From Zongyangia gallinarum (GTDB lineage: Bacteria > Bacillota > Clostridia > Oscillospirales > Ruminococcaceae): a stretch of 64,000 bases of DNA. This document shows positions 25,524 to 33,307 of the stretch, piece after piece (position 1 is the stretch's first letter; each line of letters starts with the position of its first letter). Position numbers and translations under genes: made by a program. The notes under the pieces are model-generated. The model ran no database searches. It was not told the DNA's origin and saw only the letters and a program-made list of their open reading frames with translations. The stretch covers positions 124,001-188,000 of the forward strand of contig CAJFQY010000001.1 in assembly GCA_904419315.1 (NCBI GenBank). The letters run 5' to 3'.

Positions 25524-26024
25524 TTGGCTAGAATCGACGGATCTACACTTGAACTCACTGAAAGAGTTGTATCCATCAACCGTGTATCCAAAACCGTAAA
25601 AGGCGGCCGTATTTTCAAATTCGCCGCCCTGGTAGTAGTCGGAGACGGCAACGGCATCGTAGGCTTTGGCATTGGCAAAGCTTCCGAGGTCCCGGATGCA
25701 ATTCGTAAGGGAATCGAGGACGCTAAAAAGAACCTCATCAAAGTTTCCCTGAAAGGCACAACCATTCCTCACGAGATCATCGGCGTATTCGGCGCCGGCC
25801 GCGTTCTGATGAAACCGGCTGCCCCTGGTACCGGTGTTATCGCTGGCGGCGCGGTCCGTGCAGTCCTTGAGACCGCCGGCATCCGTGATATCCGTACAAA
25901 ATGCCTGCGCTCCAATAACCCCTGCAACGTGGTGAGCGCGACCATGAACGGTCTGGCCTCCCTGCGCGACGCAGAGCAAGTCGCGGCAATCCGGGGCAAG
26001 ACTGTCAAAGAAATCTTAGGTTAA
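25524..26024 (+). CDS. rpsE: 30S ribosomal protein S5
   Basis: This 166-residue protein starts at TTG 25524 with GGGAGGAGG just upstream. The double-stranded RNA-binding part has ERVVSINRVSKTVKGGRIFKF. The loop for decoding fidelity and spectinomycin sensitivity is VSINRVSKTVKGGR. The C-terminal domain has GAGRVLMKPAAPGTGVIAGG. Confidence 0.95.
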   Translation: MARIDGSTLELTERVVSINRVSKTVKGGRIFKFAALVVVGDGNGIVGFGIGKASEVPDAIRKGIEDAKKNLIKVSLKGTTIPHEIIGVFGAGRVLMKPAAPGTGVIAGGAVRAVLETAGIRDIRTKCLRSNNPCNVVSATMNGLASLRDAEQVAAIRGKTVKEILG

Positions 26025-26038
26025 GGGAGGGGATTACA

Positions 26039-26218
26039 ATGGCAAACCTGAAAATCAAGCTTACAAAAAGCTTTGCGGGGAAAAAAGACGACCAGATCGC
26101 CACAGCCAAATCCCTGGGCCTTCGCAAAATCGGTGCACAGGTGATTCAGCCTGATAATGCAGCAACAAGAGGGAAAGTCGCCAAGATCTCCCACATGGTT
26201 GAGGTAGAAGAGGCGTAA
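26039..26218 (+). CDS. rpmD: 50S ribosomal protein L30 (59 aa)
   Basis: This short ORF reads MANLKIKLTKSFAGKKDDQI and ends ISHMVEVEEA, with TAKSLGLRKIGAQVIQPDNAATRGKV in the middle, the conserved L30 core. It starts with ATG after GGGAGGGG, 14 nt downstream of rpsE, the expected rpsE-rpmD-rplO order. The spacer before rplO (61 nt) holds a small palindrome (CATCAATTGATG). Confidence 0.95.
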   Translation: MANLKIKLTKSFAGKKDDQIATAKSLGLRKIGAQVIQPDNAATRGKVAKISHMVEVEEA

Positions 26219-26279
26219 GGCTTCCCCATCAATTGATGAGTAATGCAGGCAGAAAGCCTAACAAGGAGGTGCGAACACG

Positions 26280-26720
26280 ATGAAATTGCACGAGCTATCT
26301 CCGGCACCTGGTTCCGTAAAGGATGTTAAGCGCAAAGGCAGAGGTGCTGGTTCTGGAAACGGCAAAACAGCCGGCAAAGGCCACAAAGGCCAGAATGCAC
26401 GTTCCGGCGGCGGCGTCAGACCCGGATTTGAAGGCGGTCAGATGCCTCTGCAGAGACGTATCCCCAAGAGAGGCTTCAATAACATCTTCGCGAAAAAGTA
26501 TGCAGCCATCAATGTTTCCGCCCTGGAGCGGTTTGAGGACGGCGCTACTGTAGACGAGAAAGCAATCATTGAGGCTGGAATTCTGAAAAAACCCCTGGAT
26601 GGCATTAAAATCCTGGGAAATGGTGAACTCACCAAAAAGCTGACAGTAAGCGTCGCTGCCTTCTCTGCTTCCGCAAAGCAGAAAATTGAAGCGGCGGGCG
26701 GAAAGGCTGAGGTGAAGTAG
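26280..26720 (+). CDS. rplO: 50S ribosomal protein L15
   Basis: This 146-residue protein with MKLHELSPAPGSVKDVKRKGRG and GKGHKGQNARSGGGVRPGFEGGQMPLQRRIPKRGF is a late-assembly 23S binder. The GTG of secY begins 1 nt after its stop, so secY translation is probably coupled. Confidence 0.96.
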   Translation: MKLHELSPAPGSVKDVKRKGRGAGSGNGKTAGKGHKGQNARSGGGVRPGFEGGQMPLQRRIPKRGFNNIFAKKYAAINVSALERFEDGATVDEKAIIEAGILKKPLDGIKILGNGELTKKLTVSVAAFSASAKQKIEAAGGKAEVK

Positions 26721-26721
26721 A

Positions 26722-28020
26722 GTGTTTGAAACCCTGAAAAATGCGTGGAAAATCGCTGATTTGAGGAAAAAGATTCTATTTACCCTGTTTATCCTGCTTC
26801 TGTTCAGAATCGGCTCTGCCATCCCGGTTCCTTTCCTGGATCCCTCTGGGATGAAAGAGATGCTCAGCCAGAGCGGTAACCTGCTGGGTTATCTGGATGT
26901 TCTGACCGGCGGCGCTTTGGGCAACGCGACCATCTTCGCTATGTCCATTACCCCCTACATTACATCCTCCATCGTAATCCAGCTGCTGACCATCGCCATC
27001 CCGGCCCTGGAAAGAATGGCCAAGGAAGGCGAGGACGGCCGGAAGAAGATCAACAAGATCACCCGGTATACCACTGTGGGTCTTGCCCTGATCCAGGCTA
27101 TCGCTTATTATCTCATGCTGCGGAACACTTCTGGTGTTGTCCAGTACACCACCGGCTTCTCCGGATGGTTTGCGGCGATTGTCATTGTTGCCTGCTTTAC
27201 CGCTGGTACGGCTCTGATCGTCTGGTTGGGCGAGCAGATCAACGAAAAAGGGATCGGCAACGGTATCTCCATGATCCTCTTTGCCGGTATCCTCTCCCGC
27301 TTCCCGTCGGTTATCGCCACCTTTATCGCCTACTTCCAGCTGGCGGCAATCGGCCAGACCCAGTATTACTTCCTGGTTCCCCTGGTCGTCGTCATCTTCC
27401 TGGTGGTCATCGCCTTCATTGTGTTGATGACCAATGCGGAGCGGAGAATCCCAGTACAGTACGCGAAGCGTGTGGTGGGCCGGAAACAGTATGGCGGCCA
27501 GTCCAGCCATATTCCTATCAAGGTCAATATGTCCGGCGTTATGCCCATCATCTTCGCCAGCTCCCTGCTGTCCATCCCGGGCACCATCAAGGCATTTGTT
27601 GACCCAAGCGAAAGTGGTTTCTGGGGCAAATTCCTGGGCGCGTTTGATTACAATACAGCAGTTTACGCTATCCTTTACTTCCTGCTGATTATTGCTTTCA
27701 ACTACTTTTATGTTTCTGTCCAGTATAACCCCATTGAAATTTCCAACAATATCCGCAAAAACAACGGAACGGTTCCCGGCATCCGGCCTGGAAAACCCAC
27801 TTCCGACTTTATTGGAAAAATTATTAGCAAGATTACCTTCATCGGCGCGATTTTCCTGGGCCTTGTGGCCATCCTGCCCATCGCCTTTGGCGCGGTCAGC
27901 GGCATGAATATCGCGCTGGGCGGCACAACGGTCCTGATTATCGTTGGTGTTGCGATTGACACCATGAGACAGATGGAATCCCAGATGATGATGCGTCACT
28001 ACAAGGGCTTCCTTGAATAG
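26722..28020 (+). CDS. secY: Protein translocase channel subunit SecY
   Basis: This 432-residue integral membrane protein has ten predicted spans. Motifs are IPVPFLDPSG, GGALGNATIFAMSITPYITSSIVIQLL, EKGIGNGISMILFAGI and the cytoplasmic loop RRIPVQYAKRVVGRKQYGGQSSHIPIKVN. It forms the SecYEG pore for export of proteins such as the lipoproteins and the fructanase in this window. The start is GTG. Confidence 0.97.
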   Translation: MFETLKNAWKIADLRKKILFTLFILLLFRIGSAIPVPFLDPSGMKEMLSQSGNLLGYLDVLTGGALGNATIFAMSITPYITSSIVIQLLTIAIPALERMAKEGEDGRKKINKITRYTTVGLALIQAIAYYLMLRNTSGVVQYTTGFSGWFAAIVIVACFTAGTALIVWLGEQINEKGIGNGISMILFAGILSRFPSVIATFIAYFQLAAIGQTQYYFLVPLVVVIFLVVIAFIVLMTNAERRIPVQYAKRVVGRKQYGGQSSHIPIKVNMSGVMPIIFASSLLSIPGTIKAFVDPSESGFWGKFLGAFDYNTAVYAILYFLLIIAFNYFYVSVQYNPIEISNNIRKNNGTVPGIRPGKPTSDFIGKIISKITFIGAIFLGLVAILPIAFGAVSGMNIALGGTTVLIIVGVAIDTMRQMESQMMMRHYKGFLE

Positions 28021-28042
28021 TAGATTAAAGGAGGATATGGTT

Positions 28043-28675
28043 ATGAAGCTGATTCTTCTCGGCGCACCCGGCGCCGGCAAAGGCACACAGGCTGAGGTGA
28101 TCTGTGATCACCTGCATATTCCGGCCATCAGTACCGGAAACATCATCCGTGAAGCACTGAAGAATGAAACCGAGATGGGGCTGAAGGCCAAATCCTATAT
28201 GGAAGCCGGCACTTTGGTCCCCGACGATGTGGTCATCGGCATTATCCAGGAGCGCCTGGCTAAAGATGACTGCAAGGATGGATTCATTCTGGATGGCTTC
28301 CCCCGCACCGTTGTCCAGGCACAGGCACTGGATGACATGGGTGTGGAAATCGACAGAGTCATCAACATCGAAGTGTCCGATGAAGACATCGAAAAGAGAC
28401 TGTCCGGCCGCCGTGTCTGCGAGAGCTGCGGCACTTCCTATCATCTGCTTTACAAGGCTCCCAGGAACGAAGGACTGTGCGACCGCTGCGGCGGAAAGCT
28501 CATCACCCGCAAAGATGATCAGCCCGAGACCATTCGTGACCGGCTGAAAGTTTATCATGAGCAGACCGAGCCTCTGAAGGACTTCTATGCTCAGAAGGGT
28601 AAGCTGCGCACTGTCATCGGCCAGGAAGAGGTCGCGGACACAACAAAACTTACTTTGAAAGCCCTGGAGGATTAA
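28043..28675 (+). CDS. adk: Adenylate kinase (zinc LID form)
   Basis: ATG 28043 is chosen because AAAGGAGG lies 8 nt upstream, giving MKLILLGAPGAGKGTQ (210 residues). The P-loop is GAPGAGKGTQ and the NMP/LID arginines are in DGFPRTVVQAQ and RDRLKVYHEQT. The LID has four Cys (CESCG and CDRCG) and so binds zinc, as in many Gram-positives. It interconverts AMP, ADP and ATP. Confidence 0.96.
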   Translation: MKLILLGAPGAGKGTQAEVICDHLHIPAISTGNIIREALKNETEMGLKAKSYMEAGTLVPDDVVIGIIQERLAKDDCKDGFILDGFPRTVVQAQALDDMGVEIDRVINIEVSDEDIEKRLSGRRVCESCGTSYHLLYKAPRNEGLCDRCGGKLITRKDDQPETIRDRLKVYHEQTEPLKDFYAQKGKLRTVIGQEEVADTTKLTLKALED

Positions 28676-28677
28676 CC

Positions 28678-29427
28678 ATGATTGTGCTGAAAACGGCGAG
28701 AGAGCTCGAACTCATGCGGGAGGCGGGCAGAATCTCTGCAATGGCACTGAAGGTGGCCGGGGAGCACATCAAACCCGGCGTATCCACCAAAGACATCGAC
28801 ACTGTGGTGCACGATTATATCGTGTCCGAAGGTGCGGTGCCGTCCTTCTTGGGATATGGTGGTTTTCCAGGCAGCGCATGCATCTCAGTCAATAATGAGG
28901 TTATTCATGGCATCCCGAAAAAGACCAAAGTGATCCAATCCGGCGACATCGTCAGTGTAGATGTGGGCGCTTGCATCCATGGTTTCCATGGAGACAACGC
29001 CTACACCTTCCCGGTGGGAGAGATCAGCCCAGAAGCTCAAAGGCTGCTGGACGTCACCCGCCAGAGCCTGGAGATTGGCGTCAAGGCAGCCGTGGCGGGC
29101 AACCGCATCGGGGATATCGGCCATGCGGTTCAGACCTATGTGGAAGAAAACGGAATGGCGGTTGTCAAGAAGTTTGTCGGCCACGGCGTAGGAGAAAATC
29201 TGCATGAATCCCCGGATGTTCCCAACTACGGCCGGGCCGGACGGGGCGCCCGTCTGGTACCTGGTATGACGATCGCTATTGAGCCCATGGTGAACGCTAC
29301 CGGAGAAAACGTCAAAGTGCTGGCAGACGGCTGGACAACGGTAACCACAAGCGGCAGCTTGTCGGCCCATTTTGAATACACCATTGCGATCACAGAAAAT
29401 GGTCCTGTGGTGCTGACCCGTCCATAA
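28678..29427 (+). CDS. map: Methionine aminopeptidase type I
   Basis: This 249-residue protein starts 2 nt after adk. The metal ligands lie in SVDVGACIHGFHGDNAYTF (two Asp), FVGHGVGENLHE (His), GMTIAIEPMV (Glu) and the C-terminal FEYTIAITENGP (Glu). It removes N-terminal Met from new proteins. The linked position with adk and infA is standard for Firmicutes. Confidence 0.96.
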   Translation: MIVLKTARELELMREAGRISAMALKVAGEHIKPGVSTKDIDTVVHDYIVSEGAVPSFLGYGGFPGSACISVNNEVIHGIPKKTKVIQSGDIVSVDVGACIHGFHGDNAYTFPVGEISPEAQRLLDVTRQSLEIGVKAAVAGNRIGDIGHAVQTYVEENGMAVVKKFVGHGVGENLHESPDVPNYGRAGRGARLVPGMTIAIEPMVNATGENVKVLADGWTTVTTSGSLSAHFEYTIAITENGPVVLTRP

Positions 29428-29441
29428 GCGGGAGGGACAAA

Positions 29442-29711
29442 ATGGAAATAGCAAAAGGCTGCGTCGTGAAATCCGTGGCGGGCCATGACGGCGGTCGGTT
29501 TTATGTAGTTCTTTCCCTAACAGATGGCTTCGCGGTCATCGCCGATGGGAAGGAACGGAAGCTGGAACGGCCCAAACGTAAAAACCTTCGCCATCTGCGG
29601 CCGACCAACACTGTCCTGGACGTGGAAACACTGACAACCAACAACAAATTGAGGCGCGCTCTCCGGGAGTTTAACGGCCCCCTGGACGCTCCCGTCAATG
29701 AGGAGCTGTGA
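29442..29711 (+). CDS. KOW-domain RNA-binding protein (L14e-like), function unknown
   Basis: This 89-residue protein has an N-terminal KOW-like segment (IAKGCVVKSVAGHDGGRFYVVLSL) and a basic middle (ERKLERPKRKNLRHLRPTN). Proteins of this type occur between map and infA in many Clostridia and are annotated as KOW-domain or ribosomal L14E-like. The role is not known, but the fixed position in a ribosomal operon suggests a link with translation. The stop codon lies about 30 nt before the infA start. Confidence 0.8.
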   Translation: MEIAKGCVVKSVAGHDGGRFYVVLSLTDGFAVIADGKERKLERPKRKNLRHLRPTNTVLDVETLTTNNKLRRALREFNGPLDAPVNEEL

Positions 29712-29742
29712 GCGGCCCGTCACCTGCGAGGGAGGTATTTGC

Positions 29743-29961
29743 TTGTCGAAAGACGATGTAATCGAGATTGAGGGTACCGTGCTGGAAGCCCTGCCCAACG
29801 CCACATTCCAGGTGGAGCTTCAAAACGGTCATAAAATTCTGGCCCATATCTCAGGCAAACTGCGGATGAACTTTATCCGCATCCTGCCCGGGGATAAGGT
29901 GACGGTCGAGATGTCACCCTACGACCTCACCAAGGGACGCATCACATGGCGTTCTAAATAG
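29743..29961 (+). CDS. infA: Translation initiation factor IF-1
   Basis: TTG 29743, after GGGAGG, gives MSKDDVIEIEGTVLEALPN and exactly 72 residues, the universal IF-1 size. It has an OB fold with GHKILAHISGKLRMNFIRILPGDKVTVEMSPYDL. It blocks the A site during initiation. Longer in-frame starts would overlap the KOW gene. Confidence 0.96.
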   Translation: MSKDDVIEIEGTVLEALPNATFQVELQNGHKILAHISGKLRMNFIRILPGDKVTVEMSPYDLTKGRITWRSK

Positions 29962-29994
29962 CCCCACCGGGCCGGTAACAAGGAGGTATTTCAA

Positions 29995-30108
29995 ATGAAA
30001 GTCAGACCTTCCGTGAAACCTATTTGCGAGAAGTGCAAAGTCATTAAGCGCAAAGGGCGTGTAATGGTTATTTGCGTAAACCCCAAGCATAAACAGCGCC
30101 AGGGCTAA
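29995..30108 (+). CDS. rpmJ: 50S ribosomal protein L36 (37 aa, zinc form)
   Basis: This short ORF reads MKVRPSVKPICEKCKVIKRK and ends NPKHKQRQG. The CEKC, a later Cys (VICVN) and His (PKHKQ) form the zinc-binding C+ type. AAGGAGG is upstream. The infA-rpmJ-rpsM order is conserved. A 97-nt structured spacer separates it from rpsM. Confidence 0.96.
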   Translation: MKVRPSVKPICEKCKVIKRKGRVMVICVNPKHKQRQG

Positions 30109-30126
30109 GCTCTGGATAGAGAGCAT

Positions 30127-30165
30127 CCTGCGGTAGGGAGAGATTCCCGCAAAGCCGCAATCAGG
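30127..30165 (+). promoter_or_regulatory. Structured rpmJ-rpsM spacer
   Basis: A nested hairpin: CCTG-CGG (30127-30133) pairs with CCG...CAGG (30155-30165), with an inner GGGA-GAGA-TCCC. It lies about 40 nt before rpsM. In E. coli the S4 repressor binds a structured RNA at the start of rpsM, so a comparable role is possible. No T run follows. Confidence 0.4.
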
Positions 30166-30205
30166 TACTTTCAACGAAAAGTATAGAAGGAGGTGCAACA
30201 GTTAT

Positions 30206-30574
30206 ATGGCACGTATAGCTGGTGTTGACCTGCCCAGAGAGAAGCGGGTCGAGATTGGCCTTACCTACATCTATGGTATCGGCCGCAAAAAAGCTCAGGA
30301 CATTATCCAGGCGACAGGCGTCAATCCGGACACAAGGGTGAGAGATCTCAGCGAGGATGACGTTTCCAAACTGCGTGAGTACATCGACCACAATGTGCAG
30401 GTGGAAGGTGATCTGCGCCGTGAGGTCGCACTGAACATCAAGAGACTGGTAGAAATCGGATGCTATCGCGGTGTTCGTCATAGAAAGGGCCTGCCCGTTA
30501 GAGGCCAGCGCTCCAAGACCAACGCAAGAACCCGCAAGGGACCGAAGAAGACCATCGCCAACAAGAAAAAGTAA
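30206..30574 (+). CDS. rpsM: 30S ribosomal protein S13
   Basis: This 122-residue protein starts MARIAGVDLPREKRVEIGLTYIYGIGRKKA and has the basic tail RHRKGLPVRGQRSKTNARTRKGPKKT that reaches the P-site tRNA. AAGGAGG precedes it. It begins the alpha segment. Confidence 0.96.
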   Translation: MARIAGVDLPREKRVEIGLTYIYGIGRKKAQDIIQATGVNPDTRVRDLSEDDVSKLREYIDHNVQVEGDLRREVALNIKRLVEIGCYRGVRHRKGLPVRGQRSKTNARTRKGPKKTIANKKK

Positions 30575-30593
30575 CTAGGGAGGGATAAGAGAG

Positions 30594-30992
30594 ATGGCAA
30601 AAGCAACAGCGAAAAAGGCCACTCGCCGGCGTCGTGAACGCAAAAACATCGAACGTGGCGCCGCGCATATCCAGTCCACCTTTAACAATACCATTGTTAC
30701 CATCACCGACACACAGGGCAACGCCCTTTCGTGGGCAAGTGCAGGCGGACTCGGATTCAGAGGTTCCAGAAAATCTACTCCGTTCGCAGCACAGACCGCA
30801 GCAGAGACCGCTGCAAAAGCCGCTATGGAACATGGTCTGAAAACGGTGGAAGTATATGTCAAAGGCCCGGGCTCCGGCCGTGAGGCTGCAATCCGTGCCC
30901 TGCAGGCAGCAGGACTGGAAGTTAACATGATTAAAGACGTAACTCCGATTCCCCATAACGGCTGCCGCCCGCCCAAGAGACGGCGTGTATAG
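30594..30992 (+). CDS. rpsK: 30S ribosomal protein S11
   Basis: This 132-residue protein has RGAAHIQSTFNNTIVTITD and the C-terminal DVTPIPHNGCRPPKRRRV, both invariant. It forms part of the platform at the mRNA exit. A hairpin GCACC-AAA-GGTGC begins at its stop codon. Confidence 0.96.
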   Translation: MAKATAKKATRRRRERKNIERGAAHIQSTFNNTIVTITDTQGNALSWASAGGLGFRGSRKSTPFAAQTAAETAAKAAMEHGLKTVEVYVKGPGSGREAAIRALQAAGLEVNMIKDVTPIPHNGCRPPKRRRV

Positions 30993-31008
30993 CACCAAAG
31001 GTGCAGGA

Positions 31009-31062
31009 GAATCCGCGGCCTGACGCCATGCAGGCCCAGGGCGGGAGATCCCCCGCGGATTC
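31009..31062 (+). promoter_or_regulatory. Structured rpsK-rpsD spacer (candidate S4-binding leader)
   Basis: GAATCCGCGG (31009-31018) and CCGCGGATTC (31053-31062) form a perfect 10-bp stem closing two smaller elements, CCTG/CAGG and GGGA-GA-TCCC. The ribosome site of rpsD follows 9 nt later. In Firmicutes S4 represses its own gene through a leader RNA, so this is a good candidate. The GGGAGA-TCCC motif also occurs in the rpmJ-rpsM spacer. Confidence 0.5.
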
Positions 31063-31086
31063 GTATTTATCAGGAGGTGTAACCAT

Positions 31087-31713
31087 ATGGCAAGATATAC
31101 TGGAGCAGTTTGCAGACAGTGCCGTCGCGAGGGCCAGAAGCTCTTCCTGAAAGGGGAGAGATGCTACTCCGATAAGTGTGGACTTGTCCGCAGAAGCTAT
31201 GCTCCCGGCCAGCACGGCCAGGGCCGTAAGAAGAACTCTGAGTACGGCCTACAGCTGCGCGAGAAGCAGAAAGCAAGACGCTTTTATGGTGTTCTGGAAG
31301 GCCAGTTTAGAAAATACTTCGAGATGGCGGAACGTAAACAGGGCGTGACCGGTGAAAACCTGCTCCGCATCCTGGAGAGCCGTATCGACAACGTGGTATA
31401 CCGCTGCGGATTTGCCTCTTCTAGAAAAGAAGGCAGACAGCTGGTCCGTCACGGCCATTTCACCGTCAACGGCAAGAAGGTAAACATTCCTTCTTATCTG
31501 CTCAAAGCTGGCGATGTAATCGCTATCGCCGGTGCAAGCAAGAATTCCGACAAGATCAAAGCGGTTGTGGAAGCGAACTCCGCCAAACCGGTTCCCAAAT
31601 GGCTGGATGTCGATCGTCAGAACCTGCAGGCAACTGTCGCTGAGCTGCCGAACCGTGAGGACATTGACCTTGAGGTTGAGGAGCATCTCATCGTCGAGCT
31701 TTACTCTAAGTAA
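31087..31713 (+). CDS. rpsD: 30S ribosomal protein S4 (zinc form)
   Basis: This 208-residue protein has an N-terminal Cys cluster (CRQC at about residues 9-12 and CYSDKC at about 26-31), the zinc-type S4. The S4 RNA-binding domain is ESRIDNVVYRCGFASSRKEGRQLVRHGHFTVNGKKVNIPSY. It starts 16S folding and is the usual repressor of this operon segment. The ATG follows CAGGAGG. Confidence 0.96.
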   Translation: MARYTGAVCRQCRREGQKLFLKGERCYSDKCGLVRRSYAPGQHGQGRKKNSEYGLQLREKQKARRFYGVLEGQFRKYFEMAERKQGVTGENLLRILESRIDNVVYRCGFASSRKEGRQLVRHGHFTVNGKKVNIPSYLLKAGDVIAIAGASKNSDKIKAVVEANSAKPVPKWLDVDRQNLQATVAELPNREDIDLEVEEHLIVELYSK

Positions 31714-31786
31714 TGCACGACACATCGGCAAAGGAAGGCGAAAAACACGGGTCCATTTTGGGCCTGTCCGACTAGGAGGGTTATGA

Positions 31787-32737
31787 ATGATTGAAATTGA
31801 GAAGCCAAGAATTGAGACGGCGGATATGAAGTCCGACGGGACTTATGGTAAATTTATCGTTGAGCCTCTCGAGCGTGGCTTTGGTACAACGTTAGGTAAC
31901 AGCCTACGGCGTGTGCTGCTCTCCTCGCTTCCTGGTGTTGCCGTCACATCTGTCAAGATTGACGGTATTCAACATGAATTTTCAACGATTCCCGGAGTGA
32001 AAGAGGACGTCACCGAGATTATCCTCAATATCAAAGGGCTGACAGCCAAGCTTTACAGCGATGGCCCGAAGGTTGTCTGCATTGAGGCGGAGGGCGAGTG
32101 CGAAGTCACCGCCGGTTCTATCAAGGCGGACAGCGAGGTTGAAATTCTTGACCCGAGTATGCATATTGCTTCTCTGGGAGCTGGCGCAAAGCTCTACATG
32201 GAAATTACGCTGGATAAAGGCCGTGGCTATGTTGCCGCTGAGCGGAACAAGCAGACGCTGCAGACGGCCATTGGCGTGATCCCGGTGGACAGCATCTATA
32301 CGCCGGTATTAAAGGTCAACTATGCCGTGGAAAATACCCGTGTCGGCCAGATTACCGACTACGACAAACTGACAATCGAGGTATGGACTGACGGAACTAT
32401 TTCCGCAAAAGAGGCCGTATCCCTCGCAGCCAAGGTCCTCAACGAGCATCTCAACCTGTTCGTTGACCTCTCCGATGAAGTCTATCGCACCGAGATTATG
32501 GTGGAGAAAGACGACAACGGCAAAGAGAAGGTCCTTGAGATGACCATTGAAGAACTTGACCTGTCTGTGCGTTCCTTCAACTGCCTCAAGCGCGCAGGCA
32601 TCAACACGGTAGAAGACCTGATCAATAAATCTGAGGAAGACATGATGAAAGTGAGAAACCTCGGCAGGAAGAGTCTTGAAGAGGTGATCAGCAAGCTCAA
32701 CTCCCTGGGCTTTAATCTGAGCAAGGAAGAGGAATAG
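31787..32737 (+). CDS. rpoA: RNA polymerase alpha subunit
   Basis: This 316-residue protein has the dimerizing N-terminal domain (FIVEPLERGFGTTLGNSLRRVLLSSLPG) and the C-terminal DNA-contact domain (LDLSVRSFNCLKRAGINTVEDL and RNLGRKSLEEVISKL). The linker is about residues 228-245. AGGAGG precedes the ATG. It lies between rpsD and rplQ, as in most bacteria. Confidence 0.97.
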   Translation: MIEIEKPRIETADMKSDGTYGKFIVEPLERGFGTTLGNSLRRVLLSSLPGVAVTSVKIDGIQHEFSTIPGVKEDVTEIILNIKGLTAKLYSDGPKVVCIEAEGECEVTAGSIKADSEVEILDPSMHIASLGAGAKLYMEITLDKGRGYVAAERNKQTLQTAIGVIPVDSIYTPVLKVNYAVENTRVGQITDYDKLTIEVWTDGTISAKEAVSLAAKVLNEHLNLFVDLSDEVYRTEIMVEKDDNGKEKVLEMTIEELDLSVRSFNCLKRAGINTVEDLINKSEEDMMKVRNLGRKSLEEVISKLNSLGFNLSKEEE

Positions 32738-32770
32738 CTTGCAAACAACCAGGTAAAGGAGTGAATTTCG

Positions 32771-33112
32771 ATGCCAGGTACAAGGAAACTCGGCAGATCC
32801 TCTGATCATAGAAAGGCAATGCTGCGTGCCATGGTAACTTATCTGCTGGAAAAAGGCAAGATTGAGACCACTGTCACCAGAGCCAAAGAGGTTCGGTCTA
32901 TGGCTGAGAAAATGATTACAACCGCGAAACAAGACAATCTCCACTCCAAACGTCAGGTCTATTCCTTCATCACGAAGGAAAGCGTGGCCAAAAAGGTGTT
33001 TGACGAGATTGCCCCCAACTATAAAGAGAAAAACGGCGGCTATACAAGAATTGTCAAGATTGGCCCCCGCCGCGGAGACGCTGCGGAGATGGCGATCATC
33101 GAATTGGTGTAA
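32771..33112 (+). CDS. rplQ: 50S ribosomal protein L17
   Basis: This 113-residue protein starts MPGTRKLGRSSDHRKAMLRAMVTYLLEKGKIETT and ends in GGYTRIVKIGPRRGDAAEMAIIELV. It lies near the tunnel exit. It is the last gene of the block and is followed at once by a perfect 15-bp terminator. Confidence 0.96.
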   Translation: MPGTRKLGRSSDHRKAMLRAMVTYLLEKGKIETTVTRAKEVRSMAEKMITTAKQDNLHSKRQVYSFITKESVAKKVFDEIAPNYKEKNGGYTRIVKIGPRRGDAAEMAIIELV

Positions 33113-33125
33113 TCATAGATCGTTT

Positions 33126-33161
33126 AAAGCGGCAGGAAGTAAAACTTCCTGCCGCTTTTTT
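33126..33161 (+). terminator. Terminator of the S10-spc-alpha operon
   Basis: AAAGCGGCAGGAAGT-AAA-ACTTCCTGCCGCTTT followed by TTT; a perfect 15-bp stem. Confidence 0.95.
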
Positions 33162-33245
33162 GCTGCCCATTTAATAGGAGACGGACAAAGCTTATAAAAG
33201 GCGATTCGCTAAAGAACTTGACAGCCTGAAACGATAGGAAACCCC

Positions 33246-33278
33246 AAAAGCCCTCCCCCAGGCCGGGGGAGGGCTTTT
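33246..33278. terminator. Second, bidirectional terminator between rplQ and the orphan binding protein
   Basis: Arms AAAAGCCCTCCCCC and GGGGGAGGGCTTTT. It serves the minus-strand gene that ends at 33308 and backs up the rplQ terminator. Confidence 0.9.
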
Positions 33279-33307
33279 GAAAAGGTCTGAAAAATTTATT
33301 TCGAGTT

